Under the pieces are notes generated by a model. The model did not search any database, had not been told where the DNA came from, and worked only from the letters and a program-made list of their open reading frames with translations. The translations under genes and the position numbers were made by a program. A stretch of 40,463 nucleotides of DNA, from the NCBI GenBank assembly GCA_029861345.1, contig JAOTZM010000003.1, positions 1 to 40,463 of the forward strand, read 5' to 3'. Origin of the DNA: Candidatus Nitrosopumilus sp. GTDB taxonomy: Archaea > Thermoproteota > Nitrososphaeria > Nitrososphaerales > Nitrosopumilaceae. Positions 25,352 to 32,692 of this stretch are shown here, piece by piece (positions within the stretch are counted from its first letter, which is position 1; each line of letters begins with the position of its first letter).

Positions 25352-25549
25352 TTACTTTTTACTTCTAGGCTTGTATCTAACTGAAGACTGGCAACAAGGA
25401 CATCTTACAGCTGGAATCCTCATGAATCTCTTGCACTGTCTGCAGAATACTCGGTTATCGGAATAGTATTTTTCATTAAATGGAATCTTTACTGTAAAAT
25501 CTAAACAAATTCCTTTGCAGAAACCAGACATTACCAGATTTTTCTGCAT
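25352..25549 (-). CDS. small zinc-ribbon protein
   Basis: The 65-aa protein has an N-terminal FCKGICLDF motif (C-x3-C), then CRQC (C-x2-C) and CPCC, followed by a basic tail (VRYKPRSKK). This pattern (FCKGIC near the start, C-x2-C, C-P-C-C, basic end) is one I know as a recurrent small Zn-ribbon family in ammonia-oxidising archaea, of unknown role, perhaps nucleic-acid binding. The true start may be the ATG six codons in (MSGFCKG). Confidence 0.75.
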   Translation of the reverse strand: MQKNLVMSGFCKGICLDFTVKIPFNEKYYSDNRVFCRQCKRFMRIPAVRCPCCQSSVRYKPRSKK

Positions 25550-25637
25550 TTTCTAATTGTAATGTATTCATAGTACATGTAAAATCTAAATTTGTATTAG
25601 ATAAATACTGACACTAGCATATTATCTTGTTATTTGT

Positions 25638-27026
25638 TTACACCAATCTTTGTTTATTTAATAGATATTTCTGTTCTTCTCTTCTTACCAAAAGTACTAC
25701 AAAAATTATTTGTATGATGGTAGAAATAATGACACCTACTGGATATGACAGGTTATAGGTAAAAATTTCGGCAGTAGCTAAACTTGTGAACGAGAGAGCA
25801 TATCCTACTATCAAACATAATATAGTCAGGCGGGTACTAATTTGGAATTCCTTTGTCCTAGAAATAATCAGCGGTAGAACAAAATGTACAATAAACAACA
25901 ATGCCGCTAGACCAAATATGATTTCTTTATGCAATTGAAGATATTCTACAAACTCAATTGGAAGCCTTTCTAGTATTGCTGATGGACGATCTTGTATTGA
26001 AGGAATTACGATATTACTTAGAACAATACTTGCAATTAGAATTATTACTCCAATTAAAATAGGAATAGAAATACGCCCACGTCCATTGTACCTGATATTC
26101 TTTAATGATAATGGGATGGCAATTGCCAGGATAAATGGAAATATCGGTACGAATGTGTCTACCTTGATTCCTTCGACTTGCACGTTTGGCAACACAGCAT
26201 TGACTAGAGGTATCGAGATGAATGGTAGTCCAGACAAAAATATTTCAAACCATGCTACGGAAGTATACCTTGTCAAAATTTTTCCGACTACTAGCATGAC
26301 AACTAAACTGGCTATGCTAAAACCAAGGTTTTCGTAAAAGTCAGGCGCGTTTTTATACGCTTGAACAATATCTTCATCGGTCAGGTGTTTGGTTTTGTCT
26401 CGTTTGAACGAAGTAGTGTATGACTCTAGTAATTCAAGCTTTGAGTCTATTTCCTCAGAATCTGCATTGAAAAAAACTTTGTTGCTTATCTTCCAAATAA
26501 ACTGATTTTCAGGAATTATGGTAAAAGTTTCAGCTGCTCCGGTCATAATTCCAGAGTCAGAATTTTTCCAGGAATATTGGATCTGGTAGGCGATAAAACC
26601 ATCAATAGCCAATTTCTTGAGTTCTTCAATGGTGACTTTTTTGCATTGACCGTCTTGAATACTGAAATCCCTATAACAACTGTCCGCAACCATCTCTTCT
26701 AGAATTGAAAAATATTCATTGTCTGATGAATCCAAAGAATCTTTTGCTGCGGTTGTGGTAACTATGGCGTAATCTGGTCTTGCCCACATTGTGAAAGTAT
26801 CATCAGACTCTTCGCTATAGAAAAAAACTGCCCACGGAAAATCTTCATTTATAGGACCTTTACTTTCTTCATAAATAAAATTGTCAGGATAATCCAAAGA
26901 GAATCCAAACCGATCATTATAATATGTAGTAGCAAAGGCGTTATCAAGATCTATTAAATTCAAGGAAAAAGCGCATGATAAAATTATGATTATTGCATTC
27001 CTATGAGATTTTGTTATTTTAAACAA
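25638..27026 (-). CDS. membrane protein with extracytoplasmic PsbP-like domain and about six TM helices
   Basis: After a signal-anchor (about 10-30), residues about 33-215 look like a PsbP/MOG1-type domain (YYNDRFGFSLDYPDNF opening, then strands and a helix, ending LLESYTTSF). The remaining 210 residues contain roughly six hydrophobic helices (GFSIASLVVMLVVG; FLSGLPFISIPLV; FIPIFPF-like; IPILIGVIILIASIVL; IIFGLAALLFIVHFVLP; LTILCLIVGYAL; VIISTIIQIIFVVLLV) and a basic C-terminus. No transporter or enzyme motif is seen. Start is a TTG at 27026 with a TATA-like box (27050-27058) about 27 bp upstream. Confidence 0.75.
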   Translation of the reverse strand: MFKITKSHRNAIIIILSCAFSLNLIDLDNAFATTYYNDRFGFSLDYPDNFIYEESKGPINEDFPWAVFFYSEESDDTFTMWARPDYAIVTTTAAKDSLDSSDNEYFSILEEMVADSCYRDFSIQDGQCKKVTIEELKKLAIDGFIAYQIQYSWKNSDSGIMTGAAETFTIIPENQFIWKISNKVFFNADSEEIDSKLELLESYTTSFKRDKTKHLTDEDIVQAYKNAPDFYENLGFSIASLVVMLVVGKILTRYTSVAWFEIFLSGLPFISIPLVNAVLPNVQVEGIKVDTFVPIFPFILAIAIPLSLKNIRYNGRGRISIPILIGVIILIASIVLSNIVIPSIQDRPSAILERLPIEFVEYLQLHKEIIFGLAALLFIVHFVLPLIISRTKEFQISTRLTILCLIVGYALSFTSLATAEIFTYNLSYPVGVIISTIIQIIFVVLLVRREEQKYLLNKQRLV

Positions 27027-27127
27027 TTTACGTTATGACGTTGAAGAGTGACTATACAAACCTGTCTCTAGTAGTTATGGAGTCGTACAGTTCACAAACG
27101 ATGTCATGTAAAGATCAAAAACATGAA

Positions 27128-27685
27128 TTAATTTTCATTTCTTTTTACAATGTACTTCTTTTTGTCTTCCTCTTTGATTATCTTGAAAGGGGCAATTTTA
27201 CTGGTCAATGATTTAAGATAGTTACGAACTGACTGATGGCTACCATGTCCTGTGTTCTTTTTACATAGATATACAATGGAATCCAAAGCCTCAGAGAATA
27301 GTATACGGCCATCAACAACTATTGTTTCACGCACATATTGTTCGGTTATCTCAAAATTGGACAAGTTTATGGTAATTTCTGTAGAGGGTGAAGATGTATC
27401 CTCATACATTTTCTCTCCCACAAAATTGCGATCCTCATTTGCTCGAAGTTTATCCGTTGCCTTGGTTTGCATATCAAAATCATTTGGCTTCTTGTTATTG
27501 CATGAAAAACATGCTAGAACTAAGTTGTCTATTCGGTTGTCAGCCCTATTGTTGTTCAAATGTTCATAAATACACGTGTGAACTGTGAGAGTTACCTTAC
27601 AATACCAACAAATGAAACCTCCATCTCTTTGAATCAAAATAGGAAGGTATTCTCGTTTGCTTTTTGCAGACAGATGTCGACTCAA
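27128..27685 (-). CDS. HNH endonuclease-like protein
   Basis: The N-terminal 70 residues form an HNH module: zinc-binding C26-x2-C29 (CWYC), H42 in the position of the first catalytic histidine (IYEHLNNNRADNRIDNL), a conserved Asn near 54, and C59-x2-C62 (CFSC). The C-terminal half is a separate domain, possibly winged-helix (SEALDSIVYLCKKNTGHGSHQSVRNYLKSL). Single HNH proteins in mobile regions may be homing or defence nucleases; no partner is seen. Start is a TTG at 27685. The adjacent upstream operon is on the same strand after a 59-bp gap. Confidence 0.82.
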   Translation of the reverse strand: MSRHLSAKSKREYLPILIQRDGGFICWYCKVTLTVHTCIYEHLNNNRADNRIDNLVLACFSCNNKKPNDFDMQTKATDKLRANEDRNFVGEKMYEDTSSPSTEITINLSNFEITEQYVRETIVVDGRILFSEALDSIVYLCKKNTGHGSHQSVRNYLKSLTSKIAPFKIIKEEDKKKYIVKRNEN

Positions 27686-27744
27686 TTAAACATCCTCTAA
27701 AAATGACTCTATGTGAGAGAGAATTTTTAAATAATGAATCCCAA

Positions 27745-28005
27745 TCAATTTACGATAATCCCCCACTGCATGGCTCTGGTCACTCCGTTTAGTGCATCAA
27801 GTACTGCATTCATGTCAAAGTTAGAGGTTGCAGAGTTGTTGTGTTGTTGTCTGATGTGCCACCATAGGGCTGCAGCATTCTTGTAGATTTTGCAGTGCCT
27901 TGGTATCTTTTCCAATAGACAAAAAGGGCATCGCAATCTAATGTTATCATAGCACTGAGAGCAGTAAGCAGCTCGGTCTTTATGTAATTGTTTTTGGCAG
28001 GTCAT
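27745..28005 (-). CDS. zinc-finger-like small protein, 86 aa
   Basis: The N-terminus holds two C-x2-C pairs (CSQC and CPFC) plus further cysteines, and a helix ending WWHIRQQH that supplies an H-x4-H pair. The second half therefore resembles a C2H2 finger with a long loop. It starts in the stop of the 84-aa gene (ATGA overlap), so it is third in a tightly packed three-gene operon. Nucleic-acid binding is likely but unproven. Confidence 0.7.
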   Translation of the reverse strand: MTCQKQLHKDRAAYCSQCYDNIRLRCPFCLLEKIPRHCKIYKNAAALWWHIRQQHNNSATSNFDMNAVLDALNGVTRAMQWGIIVN

Positions 28006-28256
28006 ATGATGAATCCTCCTTTCTCTGGATTGGTGGTGTCACTCTTGGGCCGGTCTACAAGCTTTGGTCCAATGAGTGCTAACTTGTTTGAATTATCTAT
28101 TACAAGATCAAAACTAATCTCCTGTGAGGTTATCTGAAATTGTTGCAAAAGATTACGTGGGAAAATTATAAGATAGTGTTGCTCCTTTAGTTTCAGTTCA
28201 GTGACTAATTCATCTGGAATCAAATGCGATGATAATTTTGCTAAAACTTTTTTCAT
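28002..28256 (-). CDS. 84-aa protein of unknown family, middle gene of a coupled operon
   Basis: The sequence has an N-terminal helix (KKVLAKLSSHLIPDEL), a strand-rich centre (HYLIIFPRNLLQQFQI...ISFDLVIDNSNKLALIGPKL) and a polar C-terminus. The centre recalls an AbrB-type swapped-hairpin layout, but I cannot assign it. It overlaps both neighbours by 4 bp, so the three proteins are probably made together. Confidence 0.65.
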   Translation of the reverse strand: MKKVLAKLSSHLIPDELVTELKLKEQHYLIIFPRNLLQQFQITSQEISFDLVIDNSNKLALIGPKLVDRPKSDTTNPEKGGFII

Positions 28257-28375
28257 TTCTGATCCTCCAAACTGTTTAATAGACTTGCAATAACATCATC
28301 AAAGGTTGCAGCAGACTTCATCTGCTCTAATTTTTCCCAGTTTCTTTTTGAGATTCTAATTGTCTTGTAATCCAT
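28253..28375 (-). CDS. 40-aa ribbon-helix-helix (CopG/VapB-like) protein
   Basis: The minus strand encodes MDYKTIRISKRNWEKLEQM and then a helix containing TFDDVIASLLNSL. A short strand (KTIRIS) followed by two helices with a TFDDVI turn is the classic ribbon-helix-helix DNA-binding pattern of antitoxins and small repressors. The stop overlaps the next ATG (ATGA), making it the first gene of a coupled three-gene operon. No PIN or other toxin domain follows, so an antitoxin role is not supported; autoregulation of the operon is more likely. Confidence 0.75.
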   Translation of the reverse strand: MDYKTIRISKRNWEKLEQMKSAATFDDVIASLLNSLEDQK

Positions 28376-28424
28376 TGTATTTTATTACAAATGGCGATAT
28401 ACTAGCAAGTCGTACATATTTTGA

Positions 28425-28763
28425 ATGAAAAAAATGCCTCAAAAGTTCAAGTGGGATATAATATCAAAACACAATCTAACCAAAGCCCAGAAACAGATCA
28501 TAAAAGACTATTTTGAAAATGGCCCATGTACACGATATGAACTAAGAAAGAAAACCGGCAGACATAGGGGCGAGTCGTACAATCAGAATCTCTACAGGTT
28601 GGTTCATCTAAAGATCCTCAAACATGGAGAACATCTCAAGGAAGCAATGAACATCAAGCAATTTGATTCAAGCATGATAGATGATCCTAGTCTTCGAACA
28701 GCAATAAGAGAAGCCAATAGGAAAAATGATTATTCTCGTCCTGAAGGATTTACAAAGAAGTAG
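28425..28763 (+). CDS. helix-turn-helix protein, 112 aa
   Basis: The central part (LTKAQKQIIKDYFENGPCTRYELRKKTGRHRGESYNQNLYRLVHLKIL) reads as a winged-helix domain. Its basic recognition helix and C-terminus (NRKNDYSRPEGFTKK) fit DNA binding. It is divergent from the RHH operon, with a 49-bp shared promoter. A second methionine three codons in could be the start. Confidence 0.65.
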   Translation: MKKMPQKFKWDIISKHNLTKAQKQIIKDYFENGPCTRYELRKKTGRHRGESYNQNLYRLVHLKILKHGEHLKEAMNIKQFDSSMIDDPSLRTAIREANRKNDYSRPEGFTKK

Positions 28764-28790
28764 TGGGATCATGCCCAGTTACAATTTACT

Positions 28791-29561
28791 TTGGCAAATT
28801 ACAATGACCGCTTTAAGGGCAAGGTTGGTGAATCTGTCTATTCTCTTACAATTTGGGGCATAGTGGTGCATTTACGAAATGAGAAAAAGATTCCTCCTAG
28901 AAGAATTGTTTTTTTTGAAGATAAAGAAAAATCAGACAATCCTAGATCTAGTGTAAGCGACAAGGACTTGGACTTGATGATAAATCATTTTGCAAGTAAT
29001 TTTGACCTTATCTCTAGAAAATGGGATTATTTGCGTAAAAGTAATCCTGGACTAGTTTATGAGAAATTGTTTGATATGTTGCTCTTGGCAAATTACTACT
29101 TTGAAGTTATGAATGCAGAGTTTGAGTTATTTGAAAAAAGCGCACTTGATGACCTTTACTTGAATTTTTTTCTTCCAAACCAAATTCTTCCGAAATATGC
29201 AGAAAAATGGATGTCAACAATAGTGAAAGACAACGAAATTTTGGATTATCTTATTGAATGCTTTGAAGATTTGGGGGAAAACTTCAAGACAAATCAGGAA
29301 ATCATAATGGAATACAAAAAAGCATTAGATGCATCCAGAAAAGGAAGAAAGAGAAAACAGTCAAAGTTTTTTAAAAAAACTGATTTTATTGCTACAAATC
29401 CTGTTAAACATCGAGGGTTCGTAAGCAAAAGTAATTTTGTAGGAAAAGGATATTGGGGATATCCTCTAAGTTATTTTTTGAATAATCTGGATTTTGGACC
29501 AATAAATCACAGAACACAGCTAAGTGCAAATTTTCGAGGGTATCGGAAAAAACGTCGGTAA
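28791..29561 (+). CDS. 256-aa protein of unknown function
   Basis: I do not recognise a family. The N-terminal 70 residues are mixed; the middle (about 70-170) is strongly helical and acidic/aromatic (LVYEKLFDMLLLANYYFEVMNAEFELFEKSALDDLYLNFFLPNQILPKYAEKW in part). The C-terminal 70 residues are very basic (KGRKRKQSKFFKKTD, GYRKKRR) and could bind nucleic acid. The only start is a TTG at 28791, 27 bp after the helix-turn-helix gene on the same strand. Confidence 0.6.
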   Translation: MANYNDRFKGKVGESVYSLTIWGIVVHLRNEKKIPPRRIVFFEDKEKSDNPRSSVSDKDLDLMINHFASNFDLISRKWDYLRKSNPGLVYEKLFDMLLLANYYFEVMNAEFELFEKSALDDLYLNFFLPNQILPKYAEKWMSTIVKDNEILDYLIECFEDLGENFKTNQEIIMEYKKALDASRKGRKRKQSKFFKKTDFIATNPVKHRGFVSKSNFVGKGYWGYPLSYFLNNLDFGPINHRTQLSANFRGYRKKRR

Positions 29562-29727
29562 ACTGCAAAATCATAAAAAGCAAGCAAAAAAACTAGAGAA
29601 ACCACTATTGCAGAAAACTCCTGAACTAAAACAAGTTGAAGAGGTTTGGGAAAGACTGAAAGCAGATGACTGGGAATCCATACACTTTGATATAATTAAA
29701 GGAACAAATTCATTTAGGAAAAAATAA
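29524..29727 (+). CDS. possible 67-aa basic protein overlapping the previous gene
   Basis: This frame starts at a GTG inside the last codons of the 256-aa gene (38-bp overlap) and encodes a Lys-rich N-terminus and an acidic helix (LKQVEEVWERLKADDWES). The clean protein-like composition after the overlap suggests it is translated, either alone or by frameshift from the gene before. Confidence 0.4.
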   Translation: MQIFEGIGKNVGKLQNHKKQAKKLEKPLLQKTPELKQVEEVWERLKADDWESIHFDIIKGTNSFRKK

Positions 29728-29797
29728 GACCTAGATCCACTAGTAGGGATGATTTATGACAAAAAAATTTTTGTACTAGTTTTACCTATATCATACA

Positions 29798-29959
29798 ATG
29801 GAAGAAATAGCTTCCTGTGGATTTGAAAGTCTTAGTTTAATGGGCTTAATTATTGGTGGTATGATAGTTTCTATTGGTTACTCTCTTTTCAAAAATGATA
29901 AATCAAAAATTGAAAAACTAATTAAAATTTCTGAAAAATCAGATAAAAAACTAGCATAG
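29798..29959 (+). CDS. small single-TM protein, 53 aa
   Basis: The ATG frame gives MEEIASCGFESLSLMG followed by a hydrophobic Gly-rich helix (about 14-29, LMGLIIGGMIVSIGYSLF) and a Lys-rich tail (KSKIEKLIKISEKSDKK). The topology is a single membrane helix with a cytoplasmic basic tail. Its function is unknown. Confidence 0.5.
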   Translation: MEEIASCGFESLSLMGLIIGGMIVSIGYSLFKNDKSKIEKLIKISEKSDKKLA

Positions 29960-29991
29960 GGTAATAATAAAACTTAACAGAGAATGATAAT

Positions 29992-30300
29992 CTAATAATT
30001 GATTTGCTTGATTCTTACTTGACTTCCTTTTGATTCCAAATAATGACCCAAAAAATTCTTAAATTGTTCGGCTATTCGAAATCCCAAAGCGCCTTTCATC
30101 ATTCCTGATTTCTCGATTATAGAGAACATCTTGGAACTTATCTGAACATTAAAAAACGTCCAACCTGCCTTTGTAAATGGCTCACTTAACTCATAGGCAT
30201 TTTTTACTTTGCAAGTAATTTCCAATTCATCCATGGCCTTTTTCACAATCTTTATCTCCTTTTCATATTTTCTTGTGCTAAGCTGAAATATTGGATTCAT
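29992..30300 (-). CDS. 102-aa protein of unknown function
   Basis: The protein has two helical parts and central strands (CKVKNAYELSEPF, GWTFFNVQISSKMFSIIEKSG), with no signal peptide or metal site. The ATG at 30300 is clear. No family is recognised. Confidence 0.55.
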   Translation of the reverse strand: MNPIFQLSTRKYEKEIKIVKKAMDELEITCKVKNAYELSEPFTKAGWTFFNVQISSKMFSIIEKSGMMKGALGFRIAEQFKNFLGHYLESKGSQVRIKQINY

Positions 30301-30411
30301 TTAGAATTAATTTTAATTACACTTGTTATGATTTAGGTATCTTGTTTTCTAATGAGTAAAAGACATGTTTTTTATCTTTAAATCAGATAAAGTGTCACTA
30401 AAGTTAATCAA

Positions 30412-30696
30412 ATGAGTGTAACTTGGAGAGAAAGACTGAGCCAAAGGAGGCGGGAGATAGGAATAGGAGGTCCAGAATACGACTACATACAGAGATACAT
30501 CGAGTCCTATTGCTCTGAGGCGGACCGTCTATGTAAGAAAATTGACATGAACAAGACTGTGGATGAGGTAATAGACTCTATGAAAGATGAAAAGTTTGAC
30601 AAGTTTACCAAAGGAGTAATTGGTTCTATTCACAAAAAGAGGGGTTATGATCCTGATGATGACAATAAAAAAGAAACTGCACCCTTGGTTTCATAA
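30412..30696 (+). CDS. 94-aa hydrophilic protein of unknown function
   Basis: An Arg-rich start (WRERLSQRRREIG), helical middle and acidic/basic tail (YDPDDDNKKE) suggest a soluble helical protein. A TTTAAATC box lies about 33 bp before the ATG. No family is recognised. Confidence 0.55.
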   Translation: MSVTWRERLSQRRREIGIGGPEYDYIQRYIESYCSEADRLCKKIDMNKTVDEVIDSMKDEKFDKFTKGVIGSIHKKRGYDPDDDNKKETAPLVS

Positions 30697-30746
30697 TGAT
30701 TTTGTTGAAAAAATTTAGGAATATAATAAAACCATAGAAAAGACCA

Positions 30747-31085
30747 ATGGATAATCAACTGAAAAAAACTATGTCAATAAAGATAAAACGTTTAGATATG
30801 TTCCCAAATCACTTTTTTGGAATTGCTGAGATAAACAGAGAAGGATACAAGATTAACATTCAAGGACAGAGTTTGTTGAGAGAGCAATTAATCAAACTTC
30901 CAATAAAATTTAAAGATGAAAAGGCATTATTACGCTTAAGTGGCATTAATGATGCTTTTTTTGAAGATATTGTAAACTACAAAGGAGAATCAGAATGGAT
31001 AGAGATAGATTCGGATAGAATTTTGTACTATTTGGCAGATCACCAGGACAAAATTGACACCATAGATGTTTTTAGTAGATTCTAA
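30747..31085 (+). CDS. 112-aa protein of unknown function
   Basis: The protein is a mixed alpha/beta sequence (SIKIKRLDMFPNHFFGIAEI, GYKINIQGQSLLREQLIKLP) without recognisable motifs. It follows the 94-aa gene by 50 bp on the same strand and may be co-transcribed. Confidence 0.5.
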   Translation: MDNQLKKTMSIKIKRLDMFPNHFFGIAEINREGYKINIQGQSLLREQLIKLPIKFKDEKALLRLSGINDAFFEDIVNYKGESEWIEIDSDRILYYLADHQDKIDTIDVFSRF

Positions 31086-31656
31086 ACTGTTTTTGTTTTC
31101 CTAAAAGAATCTATAATTTTATCAAGTATGCAAATATGAAACAGATATCTTGGTTTCATAAGTTAAAAATTATTCGTCAAATGGCTAGTGATCAAAAGAT
31201 CATTCGATCACTAACTATGAAGTCATCCCATTATACTATTGGTTGGGATATAAAAGACCATGTAGAATAAAATCAAACAAATGTTCATAATTATCACAAT
31301 ACTTTTTTTATCTCACGGTAGCATGTTCTCTACAGATGGTAATCAACTAGTAAAAACATCAATGATACCTAAGTTGATGTTGGGACCAGAACATAGAGTT
31401 GTCACCAGATAACTACTTGGTTTTGATTACTATCTATATTCATCTAATAATAAATCACAACTCTTCATTTTCCTGTGCAATACTCAACAAGACCTACTGC
31501 ATAATATGCATCATGAGAGAGCTCATACGTATCTGTAATTTAGATTCTGGAAAAGAATTGGTTATGTAATATTCTAAAAAAGGTATAATGAAAGTTTCGT
31601 GATAGTAGCATCGACAGATTTAAAAAATACAAGATGGGTTGACAAAGAAAGAAGAA
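31086..31656. other. gene-poor stretch
   Basis: No full-length gene is visible in about 570 bp. A 44-codon ATG frame (31136-31270, starting MKQISWFHKLKIIRQM) is the only plus-strand candidate, and an inverted repeat TGATC/GATCA occurs near 31187-31208. The part near 31463-31610 looks like a decayed gene on the minus strand, listed separately. Confidence 0.5.
31463..31610 (-). pseudogene. decayed gene fragment with frameshift
   Basis: On the minus strand, one frame reads CYYHETFIIPFLEYYITNS then FPESKLQI; after a one-base shift near 31540 the protein-like reading continues ITDTYELSHDAYYAVGLVEY and CTGK before a stop near 31469. Both parts look like one small protein broken by a frameshift, with no intact start. 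I do not recognise the family. Confidence 0.4.
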
Positions 31657-31734
31657 TTATTCTTCATAAAACATCCAGGATAATCCTTGAATGTCTTCCC
31701 ATGTTGGTTTTGATTGGTTATCGTTATTTGTCAT
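31657..31734 (-). CDS. possible 25-aa microprotein
   Basis: The ATG frame starts MTNNDNQSKPTWEDIQG and ends with an aromatic/acidic C-terminus (MFYEE). It is preceded at 25 bp by CTTTTAAAG (31755-31763, minus strand), which is a good archaeal TATA box for a leaderless message. Composition and promoter argue for real expression, but length limits confidence. Confidence 0.4.
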   Translation of the reverse strand: MTNNDNQSKPTWEDIQGLSWMFYEE

Positions 31735-31754
31735 GATTTGGATATACAAAATTG

Positions 31755-31763
31755 CTTTAAAAG
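31755..31763 (-). promoter_or_regulatory. TATA-like box CTTTTAAAG before the microprotein
   Basis: The palindromic CTTTTAAAG is centred about 25 bp before the ATG at 31734, in the 140-bp gap between this ORF and the phasin-like gene. Confidence 0.45.
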
Positions 31764-31874
31764 ACTCGCGAATGATTTGTTCAGATCAATGATCTATTTT
31801 TTAGGTATTTTTTCTTGCAACAATATACAGATGGTTGATTAGATATGAAAATAAAAAAAGAAAAATCAATTACA

Positions 31875-32288
31875 CTAGTTTTTTAGTGTAAATGGGGTTA
31901 TCCACGATTGGATTATGTTTCTATTCAATTCAACAAATGCGTTTACGTTATCGCCGTAGGTCTTGATATTTTGTACGGTTGCATCAATTGTGGTTCTTAC
32001 CAATTGATTGTTTACAGTGGTTGCTTGAACAATTTGCTTGTTGGCATCAACAATTGCAGTCTTTGCAGCACTTGGAATATCAGTTGTGATTCCAGCTTTT
32101 GTTGCAAATTCTTGTTGCATAGATACTGAAGCATCGATTGTTTTCTCACATGTACTCATACATTCTTTTTGCAAGTCTGTTATGGATTGAAAATACTGTG
32201 GGGTAATTTTTGAAATATTCTCAAAGTATTTTTGAACATTTTGCTTGTATATTGAATATACATTGCTTGATTGAGTTTGAGTGCTCAT
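31875..32288 (-). CDS. phasin-like protein
   Basis: The 137-aa protein is all helical, rich in Gln, Asn and Thr, and reads like a phasin: YKQNVQKYFENISKITPQYFQSI, then an amphipathic repeat region (DASVSMQQEFATKAG, IVQATTVNNQLVRTTIDATVQNI) and a final helix. Phasins coat polyhydroxyalkanoate granules, and marine ammonia oxidisers carry PHA synthase genes. A TATATATA box 25 bp away favours the ATG at 32288 over one two codons upstream (32294). A divergent regulator and an alpha/beta hydrolase lie next door. The assignment rests on composition and pattern, not on a catalytic motif. Confidence 0.6.
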   Translation of the reverse strand: MSTQTQSSNVYSIYKQNVQKYFENISKITPQYFQSITDLQKECMSTCEKTIDASVSMQQEFATKAGITTDIPSAAKTAIVDANKQIVQATTVNNQLVRTTIDATVQNIKTYGDNVNAFVELNRNIIQSWITPFTLKN

Positions 32289-32305
32289 ACCCATTCATTG
32301 TAACA

Positions 32306-32358
32306 CCAATATATATACCATTGGTAATGAGTGGTAATAGTTGGTTAATAATACCAAT
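32306..32358. promoter_or_regulatory. divergent promoter with inverted repeats (candidate operator)
   Basis: The 100-bp space between the phasin-like gene and the regulator holds AATATATATA (32308-32317, TATA box for the leftward gene) flanked by CCAAT (32306-32310) and ATTGG (32320-32324). A second inverted pair is ATTGGTA (32320-32326) and TACCAAT (32352-32358). These could be operator half-sites for the adjacent winged-helix protein. Confidence 0.45.
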
Positions 32359-32360
32359 CT

Positions 32361-32370
32361 ATATAATATA
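32361..32370 (+). promoter_or_regulatory. TATA-like box of the winged-helix regulator gene
   Basis: ATATAATATA lies about 24 bp before the ATG at 32389. It shows that the in-frame TTG at 32341, which is upstream of the box, is unlikely to be the start. Confidence 0.5.
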
Positions 32371-32388
32371 GGATTTGATACACTTTTC

Positions 32389-32670
32389 ATGGTATTATAC
32401 AGGACAAGCACGCAGATTATAGGAGACCTTCTGACTGCCACTGAAGAGTCAGGACAAGAAGGAATCAAAACAACTGCCCTAATTTCTAAGGCCAATTTAC
32501 CACATTCTAGGCTATCAAAATTATTACCAAATTTGATTGGGACTGGTTTGATTAACAAAATTGAGTTTGATGGAAAACATACCTTTGTGATTACCCAAAA
32601 AGGGAGACAGTACTTGGAGTCATACCAGAAATTTTCTACAATTGCAGAATCCTTTGGGCTAGAGCTCTAG
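32389..32670 (+). CDS. winged-helix transcriptional regulator
   Basis: The 93-aa protein begins MVLYRTSTQIIGDLL, continues with a helix-turn-helix (IKTTALISKANLPHSRLSKLLPNLIGTGLI) and a wing (NKIEFDGKHTFVITQKGRQYL), and ends with a helix that may dimerise. This layout (Y-R-S/T-x-x-x-I-I start, TKGxxYL end) is the common small winged-helix type of ammonia-oxidising archaea. It diverges from the phasin-like gene and precedes the hydrolase by 22 bp, so it may control both. Confidence 0.8.
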   Translation: MVLYRTSTQIIGDLLTATEESGQEGIKTTALISKANLPHSRLSKLLPNLIGTGLINKIEFDGKHTFVITQKGRQYLESYQKFSTIAESFGLEL

Positions 32671-32692
32671 AATTTGTTGAATAAGAAGAACA

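Noticed and set aside
28002-28375. Toxin-antitoxin interpretation of the RHH gene and its 84-aa neighbour
   Set aside because: The partner lacks PIN, RelE, HEPN or other toxin motifs that I can see, so only a regulatory operon is claimed.
31136-31270. ATG frame of 44 codons (MKQISWFHKLKIIRQM...)
   Set aside because: Possible, but the surrounding sequence looks decayed and no TATA box lies at the right distance, so it is noted only inside the gene-poor region entry.
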